NCBI GenBank assembly: GCA_040374085.1 | Contig: JBEIVB010000028.1 | Location: forward strand, 1 to 25,834 | DNA length: 25,834 nucleotides | DNA from: JBEIVB01 sp040374085 | Lineage (GTDB): Bacteria > Bacteroidota > Bacteroidia > UBA4408 | Direction: 5' to 3' | Shown here: piece after piece, positions 1-7,495 of the stretch | Layout of the letters: the number at the start of each line of letters is the position of its first letter | How positions within the stretch are numbered: the first letter of the stretch is position 1 | Translations under genes and position numbers: made by a program | Notes under the pieces: generated by a model | Told to the model about the DNA's origin: nothing | What the model saw: the letters and a program-made list of their open reading frames with translations, nothing else | Database searches by the model: none

Positions 1-1911
1 ACCTTTTTTCATCCCGATTCGGCCTACCGCTATGCCCGCATGTCAGGCCAGACATGGCCAAACGTTGAGGCTTCAGCCATAAAAAAATGGCTAAGATGGG
101 GCATCGATACCGCATTTTACAAGCGCTTGAATAACGGTGTTGACAGTCTGTTTTATGAGCTGGCCAGAAAACAAAACACCCTGACTGCTATAAGTCAATA
201 CTTGTTAAAATTTCCTGCTTCACAGCAAACCCATTTGGCGGAGGAGTGGAGAAACCAACTGGCGTTTCAAGAGGCTGTTGCGGAGGGCAGTGCGGCTGCA
301 TTTGGGCGGTTTATCGAGTTGTATCCTAAAGCTGCAGAGGCGGCGCTGGCTGCGGCTCGGCGTGAGGAGGCGTGGTTCAGAGAGGCATCTGAATTATCCG
401 GCACCAAGGCTTGGATCGATTATCTAAATGCCCACCCGGCAAGCGTTTACGCCCAGCAAGCAGAGGACAGTCTTTTTGTGCGTTCTACACCCAACCAAGC
501 GTTGCCCGAATTTGTGGGTTTTGTCCGCACCTTTCCATCAAATCGAAATGCTACTAAGGCATGGCAAAAGGTTTATGAATTGGAGGCGAGAGACAATACG
601 GCTAACTTTTTGGCGCGTTTCAAAAGCAAATACCCCGATTATCCCTTTGCGCAGCAAGTAGAAAGGGAAACCAGCCTCAGCAATAGGCTCTTCCTGCCCG
701 CTCGAAAAGAAGGCCATTGGGGATTTGTGGATGATCTGGGCGCCTGGCAAATCAAGGCGATGTACGAATGGGTAGAGGCATTTTGTGAGGACTTGTCGGT
801 AGTGGGCAAAGAAGGAAAGGCCGGCTACATTTCAAAAACCGGCATAGAACGCATTGGTTTTTTGTTTGATGAGGCTGAGTCGTTTCATGAAGGCCGCGCA
901 GTGGTGAAACAGAACAATTTGTGCGGCATCATCGATCGATCGGGGACTTGGATATTAAAACCGTCTTATGCCGATATCAGCGATTTTTCGGAAGGCTTGG
1001 CTGCATGTAAAGAGAAAACGAAAATAGGCTACCTAAACCGCAACGGTCAAATGGTCATACAAGCACAATTCGACCAAGCCTCTGATTTTAAAGATGGTCT
1101 GGCCATAGCGGAGGTCGATAAGAAATGTGGCCTGCTCTTGCCTTCCGGAAAGTGGCTGATGGAGCCCCGTTACGAATGGATTGACGATTTTTCGCATGGT
1201 TTGGCGCGCTGCCAATTGGGTGATGCTTTGGGTTTGCTGAAGTCGAACGGAATGGAGTTGTTGCCTGCGGAATACGACCAAATAGAGGGGCCTTTTGATT
1301 CGGTGTTCGTCGTCATCCGCGAAAACAAAATGGGGCTGTTTTCCACCAACGGTCGGTGGATTTTACCTCTTCAATTGGAATGGGATGCCAACCGCAATAT
1401 GGAATTGAGCTTAAACGAAGGCTTGATACCCATGTGGGGCAAGAGTAAGATGGGGCTCATGAACCTTCAAGGGAAATGGGTTCTACCTCCTGATTTTGCA
1501 GGGGTGAAAAGTGTTTTCAATGGTCTGTGTCCAGTGCGCAAAAAACTGAAGTGGGGAGTTTTGGACCTAAATCAGAAAATGGTTGTAAAATACCTCTTCG
1601 ATAACATCACTCCATTCCAGGGTGGCTTGGCACGAGTGAAAAACAAGCGCAGCGGTTGGGGTTGCATTTCTGCACAGGGCACTTTGGTGGTTCCAATGGA
1701 ATGGGATGAAATCAATGTGTTTCCTCCAGTGGGCTATGTTCCCATTAAGCAGGGCAAAAAGGGTTTGATGAATGCGGAGGGCATTATCCTTCTGGCACCC
1801 GAATGGGATGACCTGCAGATTCAGCCCAATGGATACATCAAAGGAATAAAGTCTGGGAAAATGCACTGGCTTGCCCCATCCAATTGGAATGTAATTTTTG
1901 CAGAGCCATAA
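1..1911 (+). CDS. WG-repeat protein, 5' end outside the window
   Basis: The frame is open from base 1 without a stop, and residues before the first ATG (base 40) read HPDSAYRYAR. This fits the same helical pattern as later segments such as AHPASVYAQQAEDS, so the gene very probably starts upstream and base 40 is not the true start. Visible parts: about 235 residues of alpha-helical, TPR-like repeats built on a (F/Y)-x-x-x-(F/Y/H)P-x-S/A core (KFPASQQ, LYPKAAE, AHPASVY, TFPSNRN). These are followed by about 11 WG repeats (roughly residues 236-637), for example GHWGFVDDLG, NLCGIIDRSG, SKMGLMNLQG and LKWGVLDLNQ. WG repeats are common in Bacteroidota and have no single assigned activity; they are thought to mediate binding. 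Export cannot be judged because the N-terminus is missing. The stop lies three bases before the DUF721 gene, so co-transcription is likely. Confidence 0.85.
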   Translation, partial: TFFHPDSAYRYARMSGQTWPNVEASAIKKWLRWGIDTAFYKRLNNGVDSLFYELARKQNTLTAISQYLLKFPASQQTHLAEEWRNQLAFQEAVAEGSAAAFGRFIELYPKAAEAALAAARREEAWFREASELSGTKAWIDYLNAHPASVYAQQAEDSLFVRSTPNQALPEFVGFVRTFPSNRNATKAWQKVYELEARDNTANFLARFKSKYPDYPFAQQVERETSLSNRLFLPARKEGHWGFVDDLGAWQIKAMYEWVEAFCEDLSVVGKEGKAGYISKTGIERIGFLFDEAESFHEGRAVVKQNNLCGIIDRSGTWILKPSYADISDFSEGLAACKEKTKIGYLNRNGQMVIQAQFDQASDFKDGLAIAEVDKKCGLLLPSGKWLMEPRYEWIDDFSHGLARCQLGDALGLLKSNGMELLPAEYDQIEGPFDSVFVVIRENKMGLFSTNGRWILPLQLEWDANRNMELSLNEGLIPMWGKSKMGLMNLQGKWVLPPDFAGVKSVFNGLCPVRKKLKWGVLDLNQKMVVKYLFDNITPFQGGLARVKNKRSGWGCISAQGTLVVPMEWDEINVFPPVGYVPIKQGKKGLMNAEGIILLAPEWDDLQIQPNGYIKGIKSGKMHWLAPSNWNVIFAEP

Positions 1912-1914
1912 ACC

Positions 1915-2205
1915 ATGAGTGAATCAAACGAAAGAACAATGCGCACCGCCTTACTCCAATACATCCGCGCAATGGGTATGGAAGAAAGGCTAATCGAAGC
2001 GCAAATTAAAACCAGTTGGTCTGATTTTATAGGTCCAACCCTTGCAAAAAAGACATACGTAAAACGCTTGGATAAGGGAGTGCTCTACGTGGTTGTGGAT
2101 CATGCGTTGCTCCGCCATGAATTGCGCTTTTACACCGCCCAGTGGATGGAGCGGTTGAATGCTGAACTGGGTAAACCGCTCGTGCATGAGATCCGCTTGC
2201 TCTAA
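1915..2205 (+). CDS. DUF721 / DciA-like protein
   Basis: A 96-residue protein matching the DUF721 family: an N-terminal helical part with a W-x-x-(F/I)-x-G-P core (SWSDFIGPTLAKKT) and a beta/helix part containing LYVVVDHALLRHELRF, then a helix and a terminal beta strand. In other bacteria DUF721/DciA members help load the replicative helicase DnaB; in Bacteroidota short members like this are usually found near recF and DNA metabolism genes. A replication role here is inference from the family. It starts at an ATG three bases after the WG-repeat stop and overlaps the following peptidase gene by 20 bases, so it is the middle gene of a (+) operon. No window neighbour is a replication gene. Confidence 0.8.
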   Translation: MSESNERTMRTALLQYIRAMGMEERLIEAQIKTSWSDFIGPTLAKKTYVKRLDKGVLYVVVDHALLRHELRFYTAQWMERLNAELGKPLVHEIRLL

Positions 2206-4042
2206 TTACATAATCATTTTGTTTTGTTTTACAGGGTCACTTTTTGCCTCTGCAGCTCCTCCATATACAACCCAACGCCTGCACCTTTCTCTCAACCTTG
2301 CTCCCGGCAGGGCGCGCATAGACGGCCACATGGCCGAAGGTTTTGTTCGATCCTCAACGGTTTCGCTGTGGTACGATCTAAGCTCAGCCTTAACAGTAGA
2401 TTCCATCCGCTATCATGGACAATGGGTTTCATGGAGTCATGAGGAAGATACGCTTCGTCCTCTCATAAACATTCCCTCATATGGCCAAGCCGACAGCATC
2501 GACATTTGGTATCATGGAGTACCACAAGCAAGCGGTTTGGGGTCTTTTGTTCAATATCAACACAGCGGCAGCAAAGGCATTTATACGCTGTCCCAGCCCT
2601 ACGGCGCCCGCGATTGGTGGCCTTGCAGGCAATCTTTAGGAATGAAAATTCCAGACCTCACGCTCAGCCTCACGGTGCCAGCCAGACAGGTAGCAACCGG
2701 CAACGGCCTGTTGATGGGTTTGGATAGCTTAGCCGATGAATGGACCTACCACTGGCACCATCAATACCCCATTGCGCCCTACCTCATTGGGGTGGCCGTT
2801 ACCAATTACAAGCTGGTTCGCGATACCCTGCTTCTTCCTTCCGGCCCCCTACCATACGAGAACTATTATTTCCCTGAGGACTCCATCGCCTTTGCTTCAC
2901 GACGTCTGGAAATACTTCCAATTTTTCAAGTGTTCGATAGCTTGTTTGGACCTTATCCGTTTATGGCAGAGAAATATGGGCACACACAGTTTGGGAAGGG
3001 TGGGGGAATGGAGCATCAAACCAACACCTTCATCTCCGGATGGTCGCACGAATTGGTGGCTCACGAGCTGGCGCACCATTGGTTTGGAAATTGGGTTACA
3101 TGCGGCAGCTGGCAAGATTTATGGCTCAATGAAGGGTTCGCTACCTATTGTTCCGGACTTACGTACGAGCGCTTGTTTGGTGGATATTACTGGCCTTTTT
3201 TCAAGAAAGATCGCATCGCCAACGCACTTTCTCAACCGGATGGCTCCATTACCCTGAGCGACCTATCCAACCCAACGGATATGTTTGATGAGCGCCTGGT
3301 GTACAACAAAGCAGCCATGGTGTTGCACATGCTGCGCATAACCATTGGCGATGCCGCTTTTTTTTCCGGTTTACGCCAGTATCTGCAGGCTCACCAAAAT
3401 GGTTTTGCCTTCGGATACCATCTGCAGGATGCTCTGGAAGATGCTGCCCAGCAGGATCTATCTCACTTTTTTGAGGTATGGGTAAAAGGAGAGGGCTATC
3501 CAATTTATACTATAAAATGGACACAGGAAGAGGTTAGCGGCAGTGTTTTTTTGGGACTTTCTGAAACATGGTCAAATTTTCCGTCGCGCAGCAGCCCGGT
3601 TCCATTGGCGGTTACCTTGTATGGAGAAGGAAGAGACTCTACTTACAGGTTTATCCAACCTTATGATGGTGCGTATGCATTTCTGAGGCCTGGTTTCAGG
3701 GTAGATTCCATTCAAACCAATGTGGGTCATGATGTTATTACACCCCGCTCAAACGTAACCCGCCTGGATGATTTTGAGTGGAAGCCTTTCCGAATCTCAT
3801 TGTTTCCGAATCCTGCTCACGATGAGGCAACGGTGTTTTTTCAATCCAACCGTTCAGGTTTGGTTCGCATAAACGTAGAAAACAGCTTGGGACAAAAGGT
3901 ATACTCAGCCGACCAAAATGTTGAGCCAAACTGGAAGTACAGCATATTGCTTGATTGCAGGAGATGGTCTCCCGGAATCTACTCCATTAGATTAAGCAAA
4001 GAAGAGGATGGCGAGCAACGCATCCTTTTCGTAGTTCAATAA
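2186..4042 (+). CDS. Secreted M1-family metallopeptidase with T9SS sorting domain
   Basis: About 618 residues. I chose the ATG at 2186 because it begins a clean signal peptide (MRSACSNYIIILFCF, cleavage near ASA-AP); the in-frame ATG at 2159 adds nine residues ahead of it. Zinc site: HELAHH at 293-298 (HExxH), with the third ligand Glu316 after 18 intervening residues. The substrate-amine motif GGGMEH is at 272-277, close to the family GAMEN. YNKAAMVLHML further on fits the region of the transition-state tyrosine. The last ~80 residues form a type A T9SS C-terminal domain (SLFPNPAHDEATVFF, then GIYSIRLSK). Predicted role: extracellular or surface-attached aminopeptidase exported by Sec and then T9SS. 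It is shorter than typical 850-residue M1 enzymes, lacking the large C-terminal helical domain. It ends one base from the opposing MORN gene. Confidence 0.9.
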   Translation: MRSACSNYIIILFCFTGSLFASAAPPYTTQRLHLSLNLAPGRARIDGHMAEGFVRSSTVSLWYDLSSALTVDSIRYHGQWVSWSHEEDTLRPLINIPSYGQADSIDIWYHGVPQASGLGSFVQYQHSGSKGIYTLSQPYGARDWWPCRQSLGMKIPDLTLSLTVPARQVATGNGLLMGLDSLADEWTYHWHHQYPIAPYLIGVAVTNYKLVRDTLLLPSGPLPYENYYFPEDSIAFASRRLEILPIFQVFDSLFGPYPFMAEKYGHTQFGKGGGMEHQTNTFISGWSHELVAHELAHHWFGNWVTCGSWQDLWLNEGFATYCSGLTYERLFGGYYWPFFKKDRIANALSQPDGSITLSDLSNPTDMFDERLVYNKAAMVLHMLRITIGDAAFFSGLRQYLQAHQNGFAFGYHLQDALEDAAQQDLSHFFEVWVKGEGYPIYTIKWTQEEVSGSVFLGLSETWSNFPSRSSPVPLAVTLYGEGRDSTYRFIQPYDGAYAFLRPGFRVDSIQTNVGHDVITPRSNVTRLDDFEWKPFRISLFPNPAHDEATVFFQSNRSGLVRINVENSLGQKVYSADQNVEPNWKYSILLDCRRWSPGIYSIRLSKEEDGEQRILFVVQ

Positions 4043-4043
4043 C

Positions 4044-4604
4044 TCAGCGTTTCTCCTCTACCAGTTCACCTTGACGGTAAATCTGAACCAAGTCCTTGGT
4101 GCCGTCCTCGCGATACCAGATCCAATTCCCTTCCTTTAATCCATTCATATAGGATCCTTCGAAATTGACGTTTCCGTTTGCAAACCATCCTTTCCAAGCG
4201 CCTTGGTACACATAATTGGTGAGCAAAATGCCTTCGCTTTCTTTCTGCCCATTGTTGTGGTAGAAGCTGGTCTTTGCACCAAAGTGAATATCGGCTACTA
4301 AGGTGCCATCTAGGTTGTATTGTTTCCAATTTCCCACCATAGTACCCATGTTGTAATACTCAATGGAGGAGATGTTTCCATTTTCATACCACTGCTGCCA
4401 TTGACCGTCGCGTTTAGCGTTCACCATAAAACGGGCTTGCTCAGCCTTGGGTCGCTGCATGAAATCGGTGGTAAATACAACGGGATCTGCATCTACCAAC
4501 ATACCCTCCATGGATTTGTTGCCGTTGGGGTAATAGCTGGTAAACATCTGTGCAGCACTGCAGAGGGGTGCCAGAACGAGTATGAAGAGGAGCTTTTGTA
4601 ACAT
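4044..4604 (-). CDS. Secreted MORN-repeat (YwqK-like) protein
   Basis: A 186-residue protein with a signal peptide (MLQKLLFILVLAPLCSAAQ) followed by MORN_2-type units of about 22 residues: YYPNGNKSMEG, WYENGNISSIEYY, YNLDGTLVADIHFG, YHNNGQKESEG, WFANGNVNFEGSY, GNWIWYREDGT. Databases often label this architecture 'toxin-antitoxin system YwqK family antitoxin', but no toxin gene is nearby, so I do not infer a toxin-antitoxin role. MORN_2 proteins in Bacteroidota are mostly exported and uncharacterised. The gene is monocistronic: convergent with the M1 peptidase (one base between stops) and divergent from the SDR gene. A well-formed Bacteroidota promoter lies just upstream (4624-4654). Confidence 0.85.
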   Translation of the reverse strand: MLQKLLFILVLAPLCSAAQMFTSYYPNGNKSMEGMLVDADPVVFTTDFMQRPKAEQARFMVNAKRDGQWQQWYENGNISSIEYYNMGTMVGNWKQYNLDGTLVADIHFGAKTSFYHNNGQKESEGILLTNYVYQGAWKGWFANGNVNFEGSYMNGLKEGNWIWYREDGTKDLVQIYRQGELVEEKR

Positions 4605-4623
4605 TGCAGAGATTATTGATGTT

Positions 4624-4654
4624 CAAATTTACCGCTTGTTTGGCGAAAAACAAA
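4624..4654 (-). promoter_or_regulatory. Bacteroidota-type promoter of the MORN-repeat gene
   Basis: Read on the minus strand, TTTG (4654-4651), 19 bases, then TAAATTTG (4631-4624), a perfect match to the -33/-7 consensus TTTG-N19-21-TAnnTTTG. Initiation about 6-7 bases after the -7 box would give a leader of roughly 13 bases before the ATG at 4604. The location between divergent genes supports it. Confidence 0.7.
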
Positions 4655-4656
4655 TC

Positions 4657-5469
4657 GTGGAGTCGTTGAGAAGTTTTGTTGTACTGGGCGCAGGTTGGTT
4701 GGGTTTGCCGTTTTGTAAGGCGGCTCATAATGCAGGTTGGTCTGTTGCCTTTACCCAGACCGAAGAGACCGCTGCCTTTTTTCAACATAACGCGAGGTGG
4801 CGTGCATTGGTTTACCAATTGGGACAACCATTTCCAGATTCTTTGTTGGAAGGGGCTAACAGGCTCGTGATCACCCTTCCACCCTCTCTAAAAGGAAAAA
4901 CGGCCAACCCTCTTGACTCTGTTGAAGAGCTGGCCGAAGGGTTGGGTGCCAAAGTCTCCTGTCCGGTTTTGATGCTCAGTTCTACCGGTATTTACGAAGG
5001 ATTGTCAGGCAACCTCTCCGAAGAGGACGCTCCCGGTCCCACAACACGCGCTCAGCATCTGTTTGAATTGGAAAAAACCTGGGCCGGTCATATTCGGAAC
5101 TTGACCATTTTTCGCTTGGGTGGACTCATAGGTCCCGGGCGACATCCCGGCATTTGGGCAGGTAAAAAATCGGAAATAGACCGTCCCCAAGATTCCCTTC
5201 AGCTGCTCCACCAGCTCGATGCCGTGCGGGCCGTGATGGCATGGACTCATGAGCCATTTCCCGGAATCTATAACGTGGTGAGCGATTATAGACCCACCCG
5301 TTTGGAGTTCTATAGACTCTGGAACCCTCAGATTAAGCCATCTGTTCTGCAACAACTGTCGCCAAAGGATGGTTTTCGGAGGGTTTGCCTCAATCAGGCA
5401 ATAAAAAAGGCCGCCCACATCAATTTTGAGGTGAACGGCCCGGAAGATTTTATGCGGACTTCGTTTTAG
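4657..5469 (+). CDS. SDR-type NAD(P)-binding epimerase/dehydratase-like protein
   Basis: About 270 residues with an N-terminal Rossmann motif (FVVLGAGWLGLP, GxGxxG) and the SDR beta-strand block LMLSSTGIYEG, followed by FRLGGLIGPGR and YNVVSD, as in YeeZ-like atypical extended SDRs (COG0451). The catalytic YxxxK is not preserved: the SSTGIYEG stretch has the tyrosine but no lysine four residues on, so the enzyme may be non-canonical or only bind nucleotide. Start: an ATG at 4582 would put the start 23 bases inside the opposing gene and across its promoter. The GTG at 4657, six codons before the first Rossmann strand and after an A-rich stretch, fits better; a TTG at 4666 is also possible. The 3' end overlaps tatA by four bases, tail to tail. 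Confidence 0.75.
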   Translation: MESLRSFVVLGAGWLGLPFCKAAHNAGWSVAFTQTEETAAFFQHNARWRALVYQLGQPFPDSLLEGANRLVITLPPSLKGKTANPLDSVEELAEGLGAKVSCPVLMLSSTGIYEGLSGNLSEEDAPGPTTRAQHLFELEKTWAGHIRNLTIFRLGGLIGPGRHPGIWAGKKSEIDRPQDSLQLLHQLDAVRAVMAWTHEPFPGIYNVVSDYRPTRLEFYRLWNPQIKPSVLQQLSPKDGFRRVCLNQAIKKAAHINFEVNGPEDFMRTSF

Positions 5470-5660
5470 TCTTTCTTTTCAGGGAGGCTTTCTTCCTTCC
5501 CGTTGGAAGCATCTTTAAACTCTTTCATGCCTTTGCCTAGGCCACGCATCAGCTCAGGTATTTTTTTGCCGCCAAACATGAGCAACAATACCAAAGCAAT
5601 AAGTAGGATCTCGCCGCCACCAAGGCCGCCAAGGATTCCAAGAAACAAAAGTAGTGACAT
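5466..5660 (-). CDS. tatA: Twin-arginine translocase subunit TatA/TatE family
   Basis: A 64-residue protein with one N-terminal transmembrane helix (about residues 4-28), the family hinge FGGKKIPEL, an amphipathic helix (MRGLGKGMKEFKDA) and a short charged tail. TatA oligomers help form the pore that exports folded proteins across the inner membrane with TatC. The small size and the FGxKKxPE motif indicate TatA/E rather than the longer TatB. No tatC is in the window. It follows phoH by 35 bases on the same strand, with its own candidate -7 box between, and its last four bases overlap the end of the SDR gene. Confidence 0.9.
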   Translation of the reverse strand: MSLLLFLGILGGLGGGEILLIALVLLLMFGGKKIPELMRGLGKGMKEFKDASNGKEESLPEKKD

Positions 5661-5680
5661 GTGCCTTCAGAATTAGAACT

Positions 5681-5688
5681 CAAAGGTA
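5681..5688 (-). promoter_or_regulatory. Candidate -7 element upstream of tatA
   Basis: The minus strand reads TACCTTTG, a full match to TAnnTTTG, between the phoH stop and the tatA ATG; initiation just downstream would leave a leader of about 15 bases. I see no good TTTG/TTG at the -33 spacing, so this is a partial promoter match and tatA may also be read from phoH. Confidence 0.4.
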
Positions 5689-5695
5689 AGGAATT

Positions 5696-6649
5696 TTATT
5701 CCTCTGTTTTGGGTTTCCGATCGTATGCCTGAATGATGGCTTTTACCAATCTGTGTCGAATGACGTCGCCAGCATCCAATTCCACAAAGCGCACAGCCTG
5801 AATTTCCTTCAGCAGGTGGCTGGCTTGTACGAGGCCGGAGCGCTGGCGAGCGGGGAGGTCCACTTGGGTAACGTCGCCGGTGATGACGAATTTGGCGGAA
5901 GGACCCATGCGGGTTAGAAACATCTTCATTTGGCTTTCGGTAGCATTCTGCGCTTCATCCAGAATCACAAAAGCGTGGTCGAGGGTTCTTCCACGCATGA
6001 AGGCCAATGGCGCAATTTGAATGGTCCCATTCTCCAGATATTGATTGAGTTTTTCTCCCGGCAGCATGTCGCGTAGGGCATCGTAAAGCGGTTGCAGGTA
6101 GGGGTCCAGTTTCTCTCTTAGGTCCCCTGGCAAAAAGCCAAGATTTTCTCCGGCTTCCACAGCCGGGCGGGTCAGAACGATGCGCTTTACCTCTTTGTTT
6201 TTCAGAGCCCTCACGGCCAGGGCCACTGCGGTGTAGGTTTTTCCCGTACCTGCAGGGCCCAGTGCAAAGACCAGATCCGATGCCAATACCGCCTGAACAA
6301 GTTTGCGTTGATTGGTGGTGCGGGCCTTGATGGCCATGCCGTTCGTGCCGAACAAAATCAGGTCTGAGTGTCCCAAAGGCTGATCGGGCACCTCATTTGC
6401 ATTTTCTAATAAAATGCGTTCCACGTCTTGAGGAGAAATTCCATTGTGGGCATCCAAAAAAGCAATAAGGGCCTCATATTTAATGGTGAACGCCTCTACT
6501 ACGGGTGTTTCGCCTTTAACCAAAAGGGTATTCCCCCTTGCCAACATTTTTAGCTTCGGAAAATGGGATTCCAACATCCGCAGGTGCTGATCGTTGGGAC
6601 CGAAAAAGGCTCCCGCCTGATGCCCGCTTAACTCAAAAAGGTGCTCCAT
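5696..6649 (-). CDS. phoH: PhoH-like ATPase
   Basis: 317 residues of the PhoH/YbeZ family: an N-terminal KH-like region with FPKLKMLARGN, then the ATPase core with Walker A GPAGTGKT (residues 131-138) and Walker B VILDEAQ (228-234), and RPAVEAGENLGFLPGDL between them, all hallmarks of the family. YbeZ-type proteins act with the endonuclease YbeY in rRNA and ribosome maturation; ybeY is not seen here. The start is the ATG at 6649; a TTG at 6658 would add three residues only. It heads a (-) unit that may include tatA. Directly upstream lies a GC-rich hairpin followed by a T tract (6657-6675), and a near-consensus -7 box TACCTTTC (minus strand, 6688-6681) lies beyond it, so the hairpin would be in the leader. 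Confidence 0.92.
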   Translation of the reverse strand: MEHLFELSGHQAGAFFGPNDQHLRMLESHFPKLKMLARGNTLLVKGETPVVEAFTIKYEALIAFLDAHNGISPQDVERILLENANEVPDQPLGHSDLILFGTNGMAIKARTTNQRKLVQAVLASDLVFALGPAGTGKTYTAVALAVRALKNKEVKRIVLTRPAVEAGENLGFLPGDLREKLDPYLQPLYDALRDMLPGEKLNQYLENGTIQIAPLAFMRGRTLDHAFVILDEAQNATESQMKMFLTRMGPSAKFVITGDVTQVDLPARQRSGLVQASHLLKEIQAVRFVELDAGDVIRHRLVKAIIQAYDRKPKTEE

Positions 6650-6656
6650 TACACAC

Positions 6657-6675
6657 AAAAAGCACCCAAGGGTGC
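6657..6675 (-). terminator. Terminator-like hairpin in the phoH leader
   Basis: On the minus strand GCACCC TT GGGTGC is followed directly by TTTTT, eight bases before the phoH ATG at 6649. The stem is 5-6 GC-rich pairs, short for an intrinsic terminator. Position argues for attenuation or for blocking leftward antisense reading from the neighbouring gene rather than ending an upstream gene, since none is upstream on this strand. Confidence 0.4.
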
Positions 6676-6697
6676 AGGCCGAAAGGTAGCTATATTT

Positions 6698-6705
6698 TAC
6701 CTTTG
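6698..6705 (+). promoter_or_regulatory. Candidate -7 element for the SAM hydrolase-type gene
   Basis: TACCTTTG matches TAnnTTTG exactly and ends seven bases before the ATG at 6713. With the usual 5-7 base distance from -7 box to start point, the transcript would begin at or next to the start codon. No clear -33 TTTG is present. Confidence 0.45.
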
Positions 6706-6712
6706 CTCGTCT

Positions 6713-7495
6713 ATGCCCGCACCCTTGATAACCCTTACTACCGACCTTGGCCTGTCGAATTATTATGCGGCTGCACTAAAAGGTCAACTTTACGATCTAA
6801 TACCCGATGCGCGCCTCTTGGATGTTTCGCACGTGATCAAATCGTTTGATGCAATGTCGGCGGCGCTGGAACTTGAAAGGGCTCTTCCGTTTATGCCTGC
6901 CAAGGCTGTCCATTTGGTGGCGGTTGGAAACCAAGATGAGAATACCACAGATTTTTTGGTAGCGCGGCGCGATGAAACGTTTTTCATCGGATACGACAAC
7001 GGAATGTTTACCCGGATTTTTGAGAACAAGTCGGTTGAAACTTGGGTAAGGCCCATCGAAATTACCCAAACTGCCAACTCGTTCGATGCACTTAAAGCCT
7101 TTGCTCTTGCGGCATTTCTGTCGGTTGAAGGACGATTAACCGAGTTTTTTGTGTCATCTCACGGAAACTATAAAAAAGCTATGGGGCGCGACATCATTCC
7201 AATAGGAAATCGAATTCAGATTTCCATTAATACGGTGGATGCCTTTGAAAATGCCATTACCAACCTGCATTTCGCTGACTTTGAAAAACTAGTGAACGGC
7301 CGACCTTACCAACTCAACATCAACCGCGACATTACCCTGTTCCGCATCTCGCCTTCCTACTCATCGGTTGCCCAAGGTTCTCCGGGAGTTCTGTTCAATG
7401 CCTCCGGCTATATGGAGGTTTTCTTGCGCGGAGGCCGAGGCGCTTCGCTTATGGGGCTGAACGTAGACAAATCCATTTATCTAATTGTGTCATGA
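6713..7495 (+). CDS. SAM hydrolase / SAM hydroxide adenosyltransferase (DUF62) family protein
   Basis: 260 residues. The N-terminus ITLTTDLGLSNYYAAALKG fits the family signature (TTDFG-x-x-D-x-Y-x-x-x-x-KG), and IGYDNGMFTRI corresponds to the PDNG block; GSPGVLFNASGYMEVFLRGG matches the C-terminal domain. Characterised members hydrolyse S-adenosylmethionine to adenosine and methionine, and relatives are fluorinases or chlorinases; hydrolysis is the expected activity here. Two positions differ from the usual pattern: Asn replaces the Asp after LGLS, and VAVGNQDENT stands where many members have a VDPGVG-like loop, so activity should not be assumed. The ATG at 6713 begins exactly at the conserved N-terminus. 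The stop overlaps the next gene as ATGA. Confidence 0.8.
   Translation: MPAPLITLTTDLGLSNYYAAALKGQLYDLIPDARLLDVSHVIKSFDAMSAALELERALPFMPAKAVHLVAVGNQDENTTDFLVARRDETFFIGYDNGMFTRIFENKSVETWVRPIEITQTANSFDALKAFALAAFLSVEGRLTEFFVSSHGNYKKAMGRDIIPIGNRIQISINTVDAFENAITNLHFADFEKLVNGRPYQLNINRDITLFRISPSYSSVAQGSPGVLFNASGYMEVFLRGGRGASLMGLNVDKSIYLIVS

Noticed and set aside
2159..2185. Upstream ATG for the M1 peptidase
   Set aside because: It adds nine residues ahead of a well-formed signal peptide and lengthens the overlap with the DUF721 gene to 47 bases.
2736..3257. 173-codon ORF in another frame within the M1 peptidase gene
   Set aside because: The peptidase frame carries conserved zinc and substrate motifs over the same bases; the alternative frame shows no recognisable pattern.
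4044..4604. Toxin-antitoxin module (YwqK-type label)
   Set aside because: The protein has a signal peptide and MORN_2 repeats, and no candidate toxin gene is adjacent.
6641..6712. N-terminal extension of the SAM hydrolase-type gene from ATG 6641
   Set aside because: The family N-terminus begins at 6713, and the extension would cover the phoH start, the hairpin and the -7 box.
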